A stretch of 64,000 nt of DNA from Turnera subulata (lineage: Eukaryota > Streptophyta > Magnoliopsida > Malpighiales > Passifloraceae): assembly GCA_028386065.3 (NCBI GenBank), contig JAKUCV010006183.1:7982-71981 (forward strand), given 5' to 3'. Under the pieces are notes generated by a model. That model searched no databases, had not been told where the DNA came from, and worked only from the letters and a program-made list of their open reading frames with translations. This document shows positions 24,195 to 39,256 of the stretch, one piece after another (position 1 is the stretch's first letter; each line of letters opens with the position of its first letter). The position numbers and the translations under genes are program-made.

Positions 24195-26142
24195 TTCATG
24201 AATAATGGCCTGGCCCATTTTAAGAAGTGGTATGACTGGTGGCTGGCTCTTCTAGAGGTTTTGTTGTCTTCCTGCCTCTACCTACTATATACCTTCTAAT
24301 GCTTTTTTTGGTCCTCACATTGCTCTTTCTGGTTTTAATGAGAACAAGATTCATGTAGCAACTCTATATATATATCTAGCATTGAGCTCATGCCTCAACC
24401 TAACTTCTTCCTACGTATGATCTCCAGTTCTTCAACACACGCTAGTTGAATTGGAAGCTGGCAAGTTTCATGCAAGCAGAGGCACACTAGCTCACCGTGT
24501 TCGCTAACGAAGTCACAGTCCTCTGAATCCATTTAATCCTTAGCTTTGGGTCCGCGACGGATTCTTCTTAATGTATACCTGTGCCTGGCTTGTACTTCTT
24601 CAGAAAGTCTTGCAGTAGAAAACCAGGGTTCGCTTCAACCACTAAATGCATATGAAGAGATATGTGATTGAGTGAGTGGACGTGGAAGTGGAATGTATGC
24701 CTGGTTGAATTTGCTAAGACGAAAGTTAGCTAGTGCGGAATTCCCTAACTAGCATGTGAAGAAGGACCAGAGCTCATGGACGGCCAAGATATGCATAGGA
24801 AAGGAAACAACGCATCCTCCATTGGGGGTTCTTACGATTCACAGGATTGAACATGTTGCAGAATAGAGAATCTAATCAAATGGGGAGAAGGGAAAAGTAA
24901 GATTGATATTAGATGCAATGCAAGAACTCAACATTGGAAATCACAAGACCAAAACGATGTGTGATCCAGAGGATTCATCTTGAGCGACAGATTGTGTAGA
25001 CAAAGGTTAAGCCAATGCTTCCACTGGGGTTGCATCTCACAACCAGGTGACACCGTCTGAAACGGACACGAGCCTATTGTGCTGCTTCTTTTACAAAGAA
25101 CAAGCATAGAAGGGGAAATTTTCAGATGAACAGATTACAGCGAAATGGATTGAGTGCACTGAAAGGCTTGTCATTTGAGCGGAAAAGTACTATGCTCTTA
25201 GCCCATTGTGGCCGTGATGTGGGGTGCAAATGGGTTTTTTTGCCTATTGGGTGGTTCTCAATCAAGTAAAAGGCATCCTAATCCTTTCTTTTCATTTGCT
25301 TTCTTCCTTTCCGCGGCCATATAAGGCTCTCGATTTCTTGACTCGCCAGGCATTTTCTATTGTCAAACATGAAGGCATTTCATTACGTCTAGTTTGACAA
25401 CCATGTAATCCTGTACTTTTTCTTTTATATTCTTTTTCTTTTTCCTATAGTGATGTGCTTTCAGTTTCCTGGAAGTATCCATCTCAAGCAAGAACTTTGG
25501 TGCAATAAGTATAAGGTTTGATGCTCATAAATTCTCGATCAAGATCATTCTTGTGGTTTCACTTTTGCGTATAAAGTAAATGGTTCTTTTTATGTTCTCC
25601 TAAAACAAAGTTACAATATGTATTACATTCGTATGGAAATGAATAACACTATAGCATATACCAAATTCAATAGATTGACAATTAGATTGTAGCAAAGATA
25701 GATGAGATTGGAAAAAAAGATACACAGGGTCATTTTGGCAGCCTTTCGGGTGCTTCTTTAAGCAAATCAGGGGATATTGGAGCCCCTCTGCTTATTTTAC
25801 AACTATTGACAAAAATGTGCCAAAGTTACGGACGAAGAACCCCAGCACATCAAATAAATTAACAAATATGTAAGAGTAAGTATTGGCCTTCTGATGGCTG
25901 GAGTATGTTAGTAGATGAATCGTCAACAAAAGATGGAAGAGTAAAAAATCCCCTTTCTTTTTTGGTTTCTTGCAGTAGCAAGCTTCCTCCCGGGAATTGA
26001 TTGCCCCAGTGATCCGGCAATTTCTCCTGGCCATTCTTTCACTTTTTCTGGGCCTTGCCTCAGACTTTTATCCCTTGATTTTCCTCTCCCGACCATTCCT
26101 TCCCTCCGGGCATATCATTTTCTTCCATTTGATTGGCTACAC
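24195..26142. other. Intergenic region between convergent genes
   Basis: About 1.9 kb between the stop codons of the photolyase-hydrolase gene (+) and the peptidase gene (-), which presumably includes both 3' untranslated regions. No coding frame or repeat boundary was recognised. Confidence 0.55.
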
Positions 26143-29100
26143 TCAAAACTTCCCCCGATTAGCTTCCATCAAATGTAACTCTTCCAGAAAACTTGTCATG
26201 TCAGGAACTATTCCGCCATTGGTGTATCTAAGAATTCCCTCCCCCACCAGATCATTCAACATTTCAGCGGGATCTTTAGCTCCACCATGCTGCAACAGTT
26301 TTGTTCTAAGAGCAACCCCTGTGGTTAATGACAGCGGATCGTCCTGGCATATATTTTGCCATATGGTTGCAGCAAAACATCTAGCATACAAGTAGCTGTA
26401 GTAATCTGCACAATTTTAAGCAACAATCATTCTGTCAGGATATTATCGACCGATCCTAAGCATTTCCAAGTAGCTATAACTTTGTTCCTCTCAACCATTA
26501 TTGAGCTTCAGGACACCTTACTCTCTACCACAGATGCAGTTGTTTTTAGCAGGCAAAAGGGGGAGGATATATATTTTGTTCACAACTTATAATCGCATTA
26601 ATATTCAAAAACCTCACACATATGCAAACAGTCACATAATCCATATTTAACGTACTTGCACCATAATTAAGGAGATGAGTGAATCGGATCTGCCAATGTG
26701 TACCCTCCACATGCTTCCAACTGGTATACTGTCTTTTAAGATCCGCAACAACAGTACTTGTATCACTGGGCGAGGCTGGTTGTTGTCCAAAAAGTGTTTG
26801 GTCAACCAAAGCATAAAACGTCTAAAGCATACCAAAAGATCAAACAAAATTTTGGTCAAACTTTTCAGTCCGAAACATAATCGTGCATAAAGCTGACTCA
26901 TTTAATGGATAAAGGGTAAACCTGGCGTTGCAATTCAGTGGCTGCAAACATATCTCTAGCACCTTGCATTGACTTCACCAGCTTCTCAGGTATTGGTTCA
27001 CCGGTCGAATAGTGCTTTGCAAATGTTCTCAGGACTCTGTAATCCCATGCATAGTACCTAGGAATATGCCATTACAGTCAATGCCATTTACTTTGTTTCA
27101 TGACTTAAAAACACGGATGTTAGCTCTGGGTTACCCCAAATAGTTGATTTTAGGGATACTTATATATGATCATGCTCTGTCGACCTTTCAAAGTTAAGGT
27201 CTTTCATATTTCTCTAACTGTAGTGTCCACAAAATGTGAGGACCTATATGATGATGAAGTAGGTCAAATCAGAAATTGCCACATCATACTCACTCAAACA
27301 GGTTTGACGGTGTCTCAGCAAAGTCAAGAACCACCCGTGTACCAGAGAAATGTTGGTAATCCTACAGGAAATAAACATGAGATGAATGAAATACATCAGA
27401 AAAGGAAATAAAGTCATAGGATTTCTTCACTCTGGAGAGGTATTGATGCTGTACCGTTCTTGAGAGCAAGGAATGAAGAGCATGTCCAAACTCATGAAAT
27501 AGAGTTTCTACCTCCCAGTGATTAAGCCTCACGGTTGATGAGCTTCGTGAACCAGAAAAATTGCAAACAAGAGCCACCATCTGCATTTAAACCAAGCAAA
27601 AAATTAAATTTAGTGATTCCTAATGAAATAACTTTTCGGGAGTCAAACACATATCACTAAAGGTATTTCATGAAAAAGAATGTGCATCAAAAAATCACAA
27701 GGTAGCCTTGGTTTCTGGTCAAGGAAATTTTTGAAATCACTAACAGACATGCACATCATCATGCTATTTCTCATTCATCTAATACATCCCAACTCAATCT
27801 AAGTCAAATGATAATCAGGATAAACACTAGCAGCAAAAAATTTAGTACTTAATTGAGACAATGAAGCAAATATTCTTTAAGAATAAGCAAAGCAAAACTG
27901 CAACAATCATGACAACAATTCCATTGGGTCTTGAATGGTGGTGTGGAAAATGGATAACAAATCACGCTTCTAGTCAATGCTGTCAAGAGAAACTTAGGAT
28001 AAGACCGAATTGGATATAAAGTTTAGTGCCCACCAGTCTCAATAAGATTTCAATGCACAAAACACATTGTTCTGAGCTTAGGTAGTATTCTGGCCAAAAT
28101 CTGTTTGAATGCAAAAGAAAGATTCTATTCCAAGTAATTACCCGATAATTTTATCATATGAGATTTAGGAATGCCATGGAAATTGAATTGAAAAACTCCA
28201 TCTTGCCCCAAAAAAAAGAAAATCAAATGACATACAGGAAGTTGATATTCTCTTTCAGAGATACGCCGGCCCCCTCTAATTGCAAAGTTCGCACAGCCTG
28301 GATATTTTCCTTTCCGTGAATACAAATCAAGGTATAGATACCCCAAATCACCCTGAAACAAAAGAAGAAATAATGCCACAATTTAATTGAACAAAGCCTA
28401 ATCACTGATTCAATCACCAAAACCCATGCATAGATTATAAAAACAATCCTACATACATACAAATTATGGTGGCTGAATATCAAGAGCATGACAGTTTCAC
28501 TCATGCATGAATATACCTCTTCAGGATGATGGAGAGACAGTTTAAGCACATCAGGATGCCATGACTCGCCTGGTGCCATGGGTACATGGTGAAAAGTTGC
28601 ACCAAATAATGACTTCACCAGTACTTTTAGACCTTCAATGCATTGCGGTAAAGGAAAATATGATGCTACCACCTGCTCCCGGATGTAAGAAAAAGTAAAA
28701 GAACATTAAACACATCCTTGCATTTCACAGAGGGAAGAACTGAATATCATAAAATCCTGCTCGAGAAAAATTCAACAAAGTCACCACTCTAGCAGCATAG
28801 AGGCAACCAGAAGTAAATCTAACTGGGTGCAAAACAAACAGAAGTCTAACTTACAGAAGAGTCCAGATTATGAGCAGAAGATTTCATCATTGCTGTGTAG
28901 TATGCCTCATCCCAAGGCTCTAAACCAACATCTGCTTGTCCCAATTTTGCACTCTTAAAATTCCTTATTGCTTCAAACTCCTAAAGGAAATTAAAAGCCA
29001 TTATAGTGAAAATACTCTATATTGGAAATGCACAATTCGCAATTATGTTATCTCCACTTGGAGCAGAATACCTCATCAGCTTTTGGTCTGATCATCTGAC

Positions 29101-31114
29101 TCATATCACGCAGAAAGGACATCACAACCTCGGGTGATGAAGCCAAATTTTGTTTCAATATAAATTCAGAATATGAATAGTGCCCCATTAGCTGCATTTA
29201 CTTAGCAAACAATAAGTTATGAGGAACTCTCTTCTTTAAAAAATTTGCATATCAAGTGACTCATGCAACTGAAAAACTCTGTAAGTTCTCATGGACGGCC
29301 AAACAATTGATATTAATACTCCAACCTGAGCAAGCTCATGGCGAGCAGCAATAAGCTTGTCAAGAACTTCAAGGTTTGCATGTGGGACGGAATTCCCTTG
29401 CATATATGCCATTTTCCTAACCTGAAACAGAGAGAGATATGAAATATGGATGCCATCAATAGGATGAGAACGAGAGTGTTGCATATTTGCAACCAGAAAT
29501 ATCAAAGCTACCTCATCATTTGGTACCCACTGGAGAACTGAAACTAGAGTGCGTGGGTCTGTTGTTATCCGAAATCCTTTTTCTTTCATGTCATTGCATG
29601 ATCTCACTGATTCAGTATTAGGTTCAGATGTGGCACGACTGATAGGAGTAAGGAGATAGTGTATATGTTTAGGGATGCGGGATTGTGGAAATACATCCAC
29701 ATGACCTGGATCAGCAGTAATATTATCTCCAAACCTGACAGGAATTATACATCAGAATGAATCAAATATCAGTCAGAAAGTAAGAATGGCGCCCTAAGAT
29801 GTAGAAAGAAACTTGCCCATCAGGAGTAGAGACATATACTCACTCCCTAGCCAGCTGAAAGACATCCATGTTTAGCTGGTTCACTCTATCTAACTTCTCT
29901 GCAAGTCATGACCACTACACTTATTTTCTTTGAGGAGAACACTTGTAGATAAGAAGAAACCATGCATCGTTAGAACAGAGTTTTAACTTCTAAACACAAC
30001 GTAATACATACCAGTAGAAAGATGAATTCCACCCTTTTCAAAGTCCACACGCAGGTGATGGGCAGCCCTGTGAGCCTCTTTTGAAAGTAAATGCTCTTCT
30101 TGCTCTGCTTTCATAACAGCAGCATACAAAGTATGATTTGTGTTAAGATACTGCACATGTCAACCAGAATAGGTAACACAAATAAGCTAATGTGAGTAAA
30201 TAAAAGCAACCAAAGGCGATTCAACACTCAAATAGATCACATCACTGGTCACCTCACATGTAGATACTCATTTATCCGCATTATTGCCTTGCTAGCCTCC
30301 TCAACAAATTCCCTAACAATCATTATTGGAAAACGGAAAGCAAAAAAAGTGAGCATTGCTAGATGTTATGAGAACGGACACATGCACAGATGATTCAGAA
30401 AAGGAACCTGTCTGGATGAGTATGTCTGCAAAGTTCCGCAGAGTCAACAACAGAACAAACCTATAGAATCAAATACCTCAGTTAAACGGGAAATGAAGAA
30501 ACACACAACAAAAAAAGGAAATAAAAAAACAACAAAAAGAAGTAATCCTACTGTGTCAGAAATCTCATCCATGGCTCGGATAACTTCGGCCGGGGATGGT
30601 TTCCCTGATATGTAATTAACGAGCTCTCCAGACCTGAAAGAACATAAATTTGACCCGCAAATTAACAATACCACTAATTGGTTCACAACCAAAGCAAGTT
30701 TCTAAACCAAAACAACTAAGTACCCAGCAACATATCTTATTCAAAAAATGCGACGTAATGATCACTTTAACGTTCGGTTGCTTTTTCCGGTGAAACAACG
30801 ATGCAATAATAGCACAAGACTAAAAGTCTCAATCTTTACTACCGCTTCAGTAGACAACACAGTAAAATTTGAAAATTTGTACAACAAGAGTTCTGCCCCT
30901 TGAGTGTTTACCTTTCAACGGCATCATCGACGAAGCGTTGAAACCCTTGAGGGGTTTTCAGGTGGTCAAAGCCGTAGAGACCAGTGGTGGCTCCGTCGGG
31001 TCGAGGAACGGCCCGGGAGCTGAAGTGGCGGGTCATGGAACGAACAGGATTGGGTATTTGGAGAATATGTTTGAAGCGGGCTTTTGAGGCAGCTCTACGG
31101 ATTAAGGCAGACAT
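26143..31114 (-). CDS. MIP: Mitochondrial intermediate peptidase (M3 family)
   Basis: Seventeen exons on the minus strand: 31114-30912, 30633-30552, 30460-30408, 30312-30258, 30150-30012, 29898-29844, 29734-29512, 29421-29326, 29191-29072, 28980-28855, 28672-28517, 28352-28236, 27580-27455, 27361-27294, 27057-26922, 26821-26656, 26405-26143. Joined, they give 727 aa without interruption. The product is a zinc metallopeptidase that removes an N-terminal octapeptide from imported mitochondrial precursors (family role). The N-terminus MSALIRRAASKARFKH is Arg-rich and acid-poor, as expected for a matrix signal. The M3 motif HEFGH is at about 504-508 (zinc ligands His504 and His508, catalytic Glu505), followed by HSLLSRT and DFAETPSNLFE with the third ligand, Glu533. 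An in-frame ATG 150 bases upstream (31264) would add a proline-rich extension; the downstream start is preferred. A partial copy of this gene lies at 38478-39256. Confidence 0.95.
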
Positions 31115-31120
31115 TTTGCT

Positions 31121-31146
31121 CGGTGGTGGTGGTGGTGGTGGTGGTG
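31121..31146. repeat. GGT/ACC trinucleotide microsatellite
   Basis: About eight GGT repeats just upstream of the peptidase start codon. Read on the minus strand in the frame of the upstream ATG it encodes a proline run. Confidence 0.85.
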
Positions 31147-31488
31147 GAAGAGGAGGAGAAGGAGGTACCGCCCCTGTTGTTTTGCTGGGTACAAAGGGAA
31201 GGCAAACTGTAATTTGGAAAGTCTCGCGGCGGCGGTAATATTTTTGCCAATAACGTCGTGCCATTTCAGCGCTAAAACCGAACTTCCTTTATACCTGGAA
31301 AATAAAGGGCTACGACATGTCGTGCAACAAAGAGATTCTTTTGCAAGTTACATGCAGCACCTATGTTTTGTCCAATGACAATTATATAGAGATGGACACT
31401 ATAATAATGCAATAACAATGCGTTGAAATCTCAGTTGTATTTTCATTTTCATTTTAATATTAATAGAAACCACCATCCAGTAGCATAG

Positions 31489-31502
31489 AATGGTTCTCAT
31501 CA
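31489..31502. repeat. LINE target-site duplication, left copy
   Basis: AATGGTTCTCATCA, repeated exactly at 33513-33526 after the poly(A) tail. Confidence 0.88.
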
Positions 31503-33512
31503 TTGTTATTGTACTATGAAGATTGATCTTATGAAGGCTTTTGACTCTGTTAATTGGTCTTTTCTCATCAATGTCCTCATTGCAATGGGTTTCCCTTCAA
31601 AGTTCATTGGCTGGCAAAAAGCTTGTCTTACAACTACAATGTTTTCAGTAGCTATAAATGGATCTCTTTGTGGTTACTTCGGTGGCGGTAAGGGTATGAG
31701 ACAAGGTGATCCACTCTCCCCTTACTTATTTGTCATCTCCATAGAAGTTCTTTCCTGTCTTTTGAATCAGGCTGCTACTGAAAAAAAGCTTCCATATCAT
31801 CCGCATTGCTCCAAAACGGCTCTCTCCCACTTATGTTTCGCGGATGATTTAATGATATTTTCTGATGGTAGTATAGCTGCTGCAGTAACTGTTACTCGAA
31901 TTTTGGAATACTTTTACAAGCTTTCAGGCCTGAAATTTAAACCGACCAAGAGTGAGGTCTCTCTTGTTGGTGTTTCTGATCAGCATGCCTCCCAGTTTAT
32001 CCAATCTTGTGGCTTTAAACATGGCACACTCCCTGTGCGGTATCTTGGGGTCCCCCTTGTTTCTGGCCGACTCTCTGCTCAGCATTGTCAGCCTTTACTG
32101 GACAAGATTTTAGCTCGGATAACCTCCTGGAATGCTAAGCTGTTATCTTATGCAGGTAAACTGCAATTAGTAATTTTTGTCTTGTTTAGTGTTCAAAATT
32201 ACTGGAGTAATATCTTTATCCTTCCTGTTTGTATTCTTAAAGAGATTGAGAAGTCCTGTGCTGCTTTCTTCTGGTCTGATACTCGAAAAGCAAAGGTATC
32301 ATGGATACATCTTTCTTTACCTAAGCAAGAGGGTGACCTAGGGATAAAACGTCTTAAAGATTGGAATGTAGCCTGTGTTGCTCGAAACTTGTGGCATCTT
32401 TTAATGAAGGTCGGTTCTCTCTGGGTGGCCTGGACTCATGCATACTACATCAAAAATCGAAGCATTTGAAGCCTTGACATCCCTACTGATTGCACTTGGA
32501 GCTTCCGCAAAATTCTAAAACTTCGCTCTAAATTCTCAAATGCTATTTGTAGCACTATTGGCAATGGCTCTAGCACTTTCTTTTGGTGGGATTCTTGGTC
32601 TTGGCTACCACGAGGATCCTTGTCCTCTCTTCTCACACCCTCTATTCTTGCGGGATAAAAAATCCCACTACAGGCAACTGTGAATTCCTTAATTGTTGAC
32701 AATGCTTGGGCTTGGCCAACCTCCAGAATACCCTTAGTTGCCAGCTTAAATCTGAAGCTGCTTTTATCTCTCCCTCACAGCAACCAGATGAGCTAGTCTA
32801 GACGTTATCCTCTTTTGGGCATTTCACTGTCCGTAGTGCTTAGGAGAGTATTCGTTCGAAGAGTGCTCATGTTGATTGGTATAAACTCTTGTGGTCTGCT
32901 GGACATATTCCCAAGCATAGCTTCATAGCTTGGATGGCGATCCTTGATAGGCTTCCCACTCGTTCTAGGCTTCAAAGATGGGAAATCATCTCCAATGCCA
33001 ATTGTTTGCTCTATTCTCAATCTATTGAAACCCGTGATCACCTTTTCTTTGCTTGCCCCTTCTCTGCTGCAGTATGGTCTAAATTGCTGCTATTGTGCTC
33101 TGTTTCAAAGCCTATTACTGATTGGTCTACTGAATTCTTATGGGCCAAGAGTTACTTACAGAAGAAGAGCATCCATTCCATGATTTTGCGTGTTGTTTGA
33201 GTGGCATGTATATACCATCTTTGGAGAGAGCGTAACCAGCGACACTTTATCAGTTGTTCTCGATCAGTTGATTGTATTGTTTCTGTTATTTGTTCTGATG
33301 TTCAGCTGCGTTTTAGAGGTCTTACTAAAATCAAAACTCGGCAACTTACCCCTGACTTGCTTTGTCTATGTTCTTTTTGGGGTATCTCTTTTATTGACTA
33401 GTTTCTCTTCTCGTTTCATGTTTTGTATTCTCCTCACACACTGTGAGTGTATATTTGTTAGGCTTGTCCTAACTTGATTTGCAATGAAACGTGATTAATT
33501 CTCAAAAAAAAA
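31503..33512 (+). mobile_element. 5'-truncated LINE, reverse transcriptase remnant
   Basis: A non-LTR retrotransposon piece flanked by exact 14-bp duplications and ending in poly(A) (33504-33512). The open part 31516-32469 is the reverse transcriptase of a plant LINE: KIDLMKAFDSVNW, GMRQGDPLSPYLFVISIEVL, and the catalytic LCFADDLMIFSDGS, with a downstream thumb-like region (SWNAKLLSYAGKLQLV). A TGA ends it at 32467-32469. Further on, 32889-33186 encodes the C-terminal zinc-binding domain of LINE polyproteins (IPKHSFIAWMAILDRLPT, RDHLFFACPFSAAVW). The endonuclease and N-terminal part of ORF2 are missing, as expected from incomplete reverse transcription. Several stops make it inactive. Confidence 0.9.
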
Positions 33513-33526
33513 AATGGTTCTCATCA
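33513..33526. repeat. LINE target-site duplication, right copy
   Basis: Exact copy of 31489-31502. The leading two A residues could also be counted as tail, so the length is 12-14 bp. Confidence 0.88.
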
Positions 33527-35662
33527 CCTGTGGTTAATTGCTACACATGAATATTCCATAAAAAAAAAGCTACACATGAATGTAATTAATTTATTCAAAA
33601 TAAGGATGACAATTACATTGGGCATGTGTCAAAGAGAAAAAAAAAATATTTGCAAATAATTATTTAAAATCATTATTCGATCCTCTTGAGCTATAGGTTT
33701 TAATCAGTGTAGTTAATTCCGCAAAAAAAAAAAATCAGTGTAGTTATTTGGGATTGCATGCAAGACAAGTACTTAATTTGTGAGTTTGGGGCAACATTGG
33801 GATACTAATGGTTCCCATTCTTTTTACTAGGCTGCAAATGACAATAATGATTTGTTGACAACGACAACAACAATGGTAGCAGAACTGTTGATTGCGGATG
33901 CACCAGAGAGTTAGGGAATCAAAGGGGCGAGGAGGTTCAAGCAGAGGTTGAATAACTTAATGTCCATTTAATTCTTTGTGAGGCCTTTTTTTCATCCCTC
34001 CATGTCAAGGTACGCAAAATTGGTATAGTGATGATTATTATATTTATAATGTCGAAATCTTTTCCCATGTTCATCTTAATTGTGGTGCACAAGTATGATC
34101 CACCATTATTTTGGAGAATTCCTAAGAGAGATTATCATTACCAAACCCCGTAGAAAGATTATCATAATAAAAAAAGCTCGGTCAACGCGCCAACAGCCCA
34201 TGGTCAAAACTCGTTGTATTAGCTTTGCTAAAATGACGTATTAAACAATAACCACATCAGACCTTGTGTTTTGATGTAGAACATAGTTGTATTATTCTTG
34301 TGTTTTAATGTAGAACGTAGTTGCATTGAACAATAACTACACATTTAAAAAACAAAGTTTAATTTTTTTTTATATCTCTTTATAAACCAATAAATCTTCT
34401 AAAATTTGGTTCTGAAAAAAAAAAAAGAAATCTTCTAAAATAAAAAATTCCAATACTCCATTTAAAAAGATAGATTGTAATTAGTAAATCTTTGAAAATA
34501 AATAAGTATTATGGCAAAAAAATTATCAACAATTTAATATCTTCGAGGATTTATTTAAAAATAGTTTGGAACATCGAACAAGTCTCAGATTTGGAAACTG
34601 AGACTCGGTCAACCAAAGAGAATTCTCGAGAATATCGAGTAACTCTCAATTTTGAAATGCGGAGTTTGATTAATCGCTGGGAATCTCTCGGAGTTAATTC
34701 CAAGCAGTTAAAGTTCGAAATAATAATTGTTGAAATTTTGAGTTACCAATGTAAAGGTCAGAATGACACTGTAAAATTACGAAAATTTTATATGGGTTGT
34801 TAAGCTATGCCCTACTGATCTGAGCTTGGACGGATTTTATCCATCTTATGCGGATGCTGAATACAACAATGCCATGCCAAAGATTCTTCTTTATCCACAA
34901 AAAATATTGGTTATGGTCACAAGTTAATTGTTAGGTTCCAAGTGATCAAGGGGAAATTGAATCGTGACAAGGTATCTGTAACAATGGTGTATATCCTTCT
35001 TTTGCCATGAATCACACACATTGTTGGTGCTGGAAAAGGAAGCAGTGACAGATATTATTGCTCCATGTATCGACTTTTGGATCACAAGTTACAACTTCTC
35101 CTTCGAATATTATGCCCATCTGGATACTACATTTTATTTTTAGGTTCACAGTAAGGTAGGAGTATTCCTAGCGAGGGTACAAGGTCAAAATAATGTGATT
35201 TCTTTACTTTTGTTAGCTTAGCAGATATTATAGTGGTAAGTTTAGCATTACGTTTATCTTTGGTTTCCATTTCTTGATTGTCGCATTAATTATCTTGAGA
35301 AATAACTAAGAAATTAAATTTTCTGTTTTATGGAGATATCGTTCTTTTAGCTATCTGAACTCATTTTTTTTTTTTTTTTGATCAAGAAAATCATCGCTAT
35401 CTGAACTCATTATAATGTAGCAATTCACATATCTCCCAAAAATCTATTTTCCGGTCGGTTTTATGCCACTAAAATTCGTTACACTCGATTAATCTCCCAA
35501 ACTTTGAAGTGAACAAGACAAAGACCCAAAGTATGCTGGATTTTCCTACATCTGCTGACCCTTTTTTAAGAGCATGTTGAAGGTGGGAAAAAGAAGAGAG
35601 AAGAGAAAAATTAACTAGAAATAAATGAGGTAGGTAAAGTTAGATAAAGTGTAAATGTGGTA
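33527..35662. other. Intergenic region, no gene seen
   Basis: About 2.1 kb of AT-rich sequence with homopolymer A runs. A 103-codon open frame at 34492-34803 has no recognisable motif and an AT-driven composition, so it is not called. Confidence 0.55.
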
Positions 35663-35670
35663 GGTAAAAG

Positions 35671-35854
35671 TAATGTTATTAAACTTGGACCGGAAGTTGA
35701 CCCGGTCGGGCCACTGGTTCGTGGTTTCCCGGGCTAAAAATGGTCAAACTCAGGTTTAATCAGAAATTTGCAAAAGAATTTTTTGACCCAAAGAACCAGC
35801 CGAGTCACGGTTAACTGGTTCGAGCGGTTGGCCGGGCCGAGTTTAACAACATTG
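35671..35854. mobile_element. hAT-like MITE
   Basis: A 184-bp element whose ends are inverted over about 18 bases (left TAATGTTATTAAACTTGG; right end, complemented, CAATGTTGTTAAACTCGG; three mismatches). It is flanked by an 8-bp near-duplication, GGTAAAAG (35663-35670) and GGTAAGAG (35855-35862). The 8-bp duplication length points to a hAT-driven element. The interior is GC-richer and rich in CCGG-type words, with no coding capacity. It lies about 130 bases upstream of the next gene. Confidence 0.6.
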
Positions 35855-35989
35855 GGTAAGAGTGGGCATTGTAAAAGAAGAGCTGCACTTCCCTGCTCAA
35901 TATTGTCCCGTTAGAGAGCTTGCTTTTTCCTTACCTCCCTCTCCCTCCCTCTCACTCTCAACAAAATTTTATTTCATCTCTTAGCAAAC

Positions 35990-37904
<1,915 letters not shown>

Positions 37905-38477
37905 CGTCTTTTTTAATTACTAATTGCTGGGCAGTCAGTCATTGTGGTGCACCTTGGAACAGTAATTGTGGTGAGCTTGCTGGTAGTACTGGTATGATTC
38001 GAATGGATGTTGCTGTATCAGAATTCTAATTAGTCGTCTGTACTGTACTGCTTCTTAGTTCAAAACAATCTAAAATATTCTATTTTTAACTGCGGAAAGT
38101 CTCTCATGTTAGTCTCTCTTATATAATTTTATTAGAATATATAACTTTTTAGAATTTATTAGAATATATTTTAAATACAAAAGAAGAATTGAATAAAACC
38201 CCCCCTTTTCAAAGGCAGCAAACCGTCATAGCATACCGCATAGGTTGTGTTTTGTTTAAAAAAATTGATTTTTTTCATTTCAAAAATATAATGGAATTCA
38301 TTAAAATGCAATTATCACGGGTAAAAAAATCCCAATTTGTAAGAGTTTATCATTGAATATATGCCAAAATTAGGGACTTTACTCAATTAAATTGATGATT
38401 CTTCTCCCTTTTGGCTCTTGTATTTTGTCATTGTTATTTAGTTAGCTCAAACTACCCCATTAGGAATATTTGATTAT

Positions 38478-39256
38478 TTTCTACCTCCCAGTGATTAAGC
38501 CTCACGATTGACAAAGCTTCGTGAACCACAAAAATTGCAAACAAGAGCCACAATATGCATTTAAAACCAAGTCAAAACTAAATTTAGTGATTCCTAATGA
38601 AATAACTTTTGGGGGAGTCGAACAAATAATAACACTCGGTAAAGGTTATGTTATGGAAAAGATAGTGAATCGAAAAATCATAAGCTAGACTTGGTTTCTA
38701 GTCTAAGGGAATTGAGAAATTAATCAGAGACTTGTACATCACGCTATTTCTCATTCATCATCTACATCCCAAATCAATCTACAAGAGCAGAAAAAAAAAA
38801 ATTAATACTTCATTGAGACAATGAGGCACGTATTCTTTAAGAGTCAGCAAAGCAAGACTGCAATAACCATGACCACATTCACATTGGGTCCAATGAATGC
38901 TGTCAAGAAAAATTTAGGATAAGACCAAATTGGATACAAAGTTCAGTTTCCCACCAGTCTCAAAACACACTTTTCCTGAGCTTAGGTATTATTCTGGCCA
39001 AAATCTGTTTGAATCCAAAAGAAAGATTTTGTTCAAACGTAACTACCTGAAGACTTCATCATACGAGATTTAGGAATTCCATGAAATTGGAATTGAAAAA
39101 TTGTATCTTTCCCAAGAAAAATCAAATAACATACAGGACGTTGATATTTTCTTTCACAGATATGCCCCCCTCTAATTGCGAAGTTTGCACAGCCTGGATA
39201 TTTTCCTTTCCGTGAATACAAATCAAGGTATAGATGCCCCAAATCACCCTGTAACA
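38478..39256 (-). pseudogene. Copied fragment of the mitochondrial intermediate peptidase gene
   Basis: This segment matches 27506-28358 of the peptidase gene, in the same orientation, with substitutions and small deletions. It contains the exon-13 part encoding about VALVCNFSGSRSS...LNHWEVE, stopping just before the HEFGH motif, then the whole intervening intron, then exon 12 (GDLGHLYLDLYSRKGKYPGC, ANFAIRGG). Because the intron is retained it arose from genomic DNA, not from processed mRNA. It has no start, no catalytic motif and cannot make a peptidase. Confidence 0.9.

Noticed and set aside
31264..31264. Start of the peptidase at the upstream ATG
   Set aside because: The extension is proline-rich with a microsatellite; the downstream ATG begins a typical mitochondrial signal. 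Kept only as an alternative.
34492..34803. 103-codon plus-strand frame
   Set aside because: Composition follows AT-rich intergenic DNA, no domain and no supporting signals.
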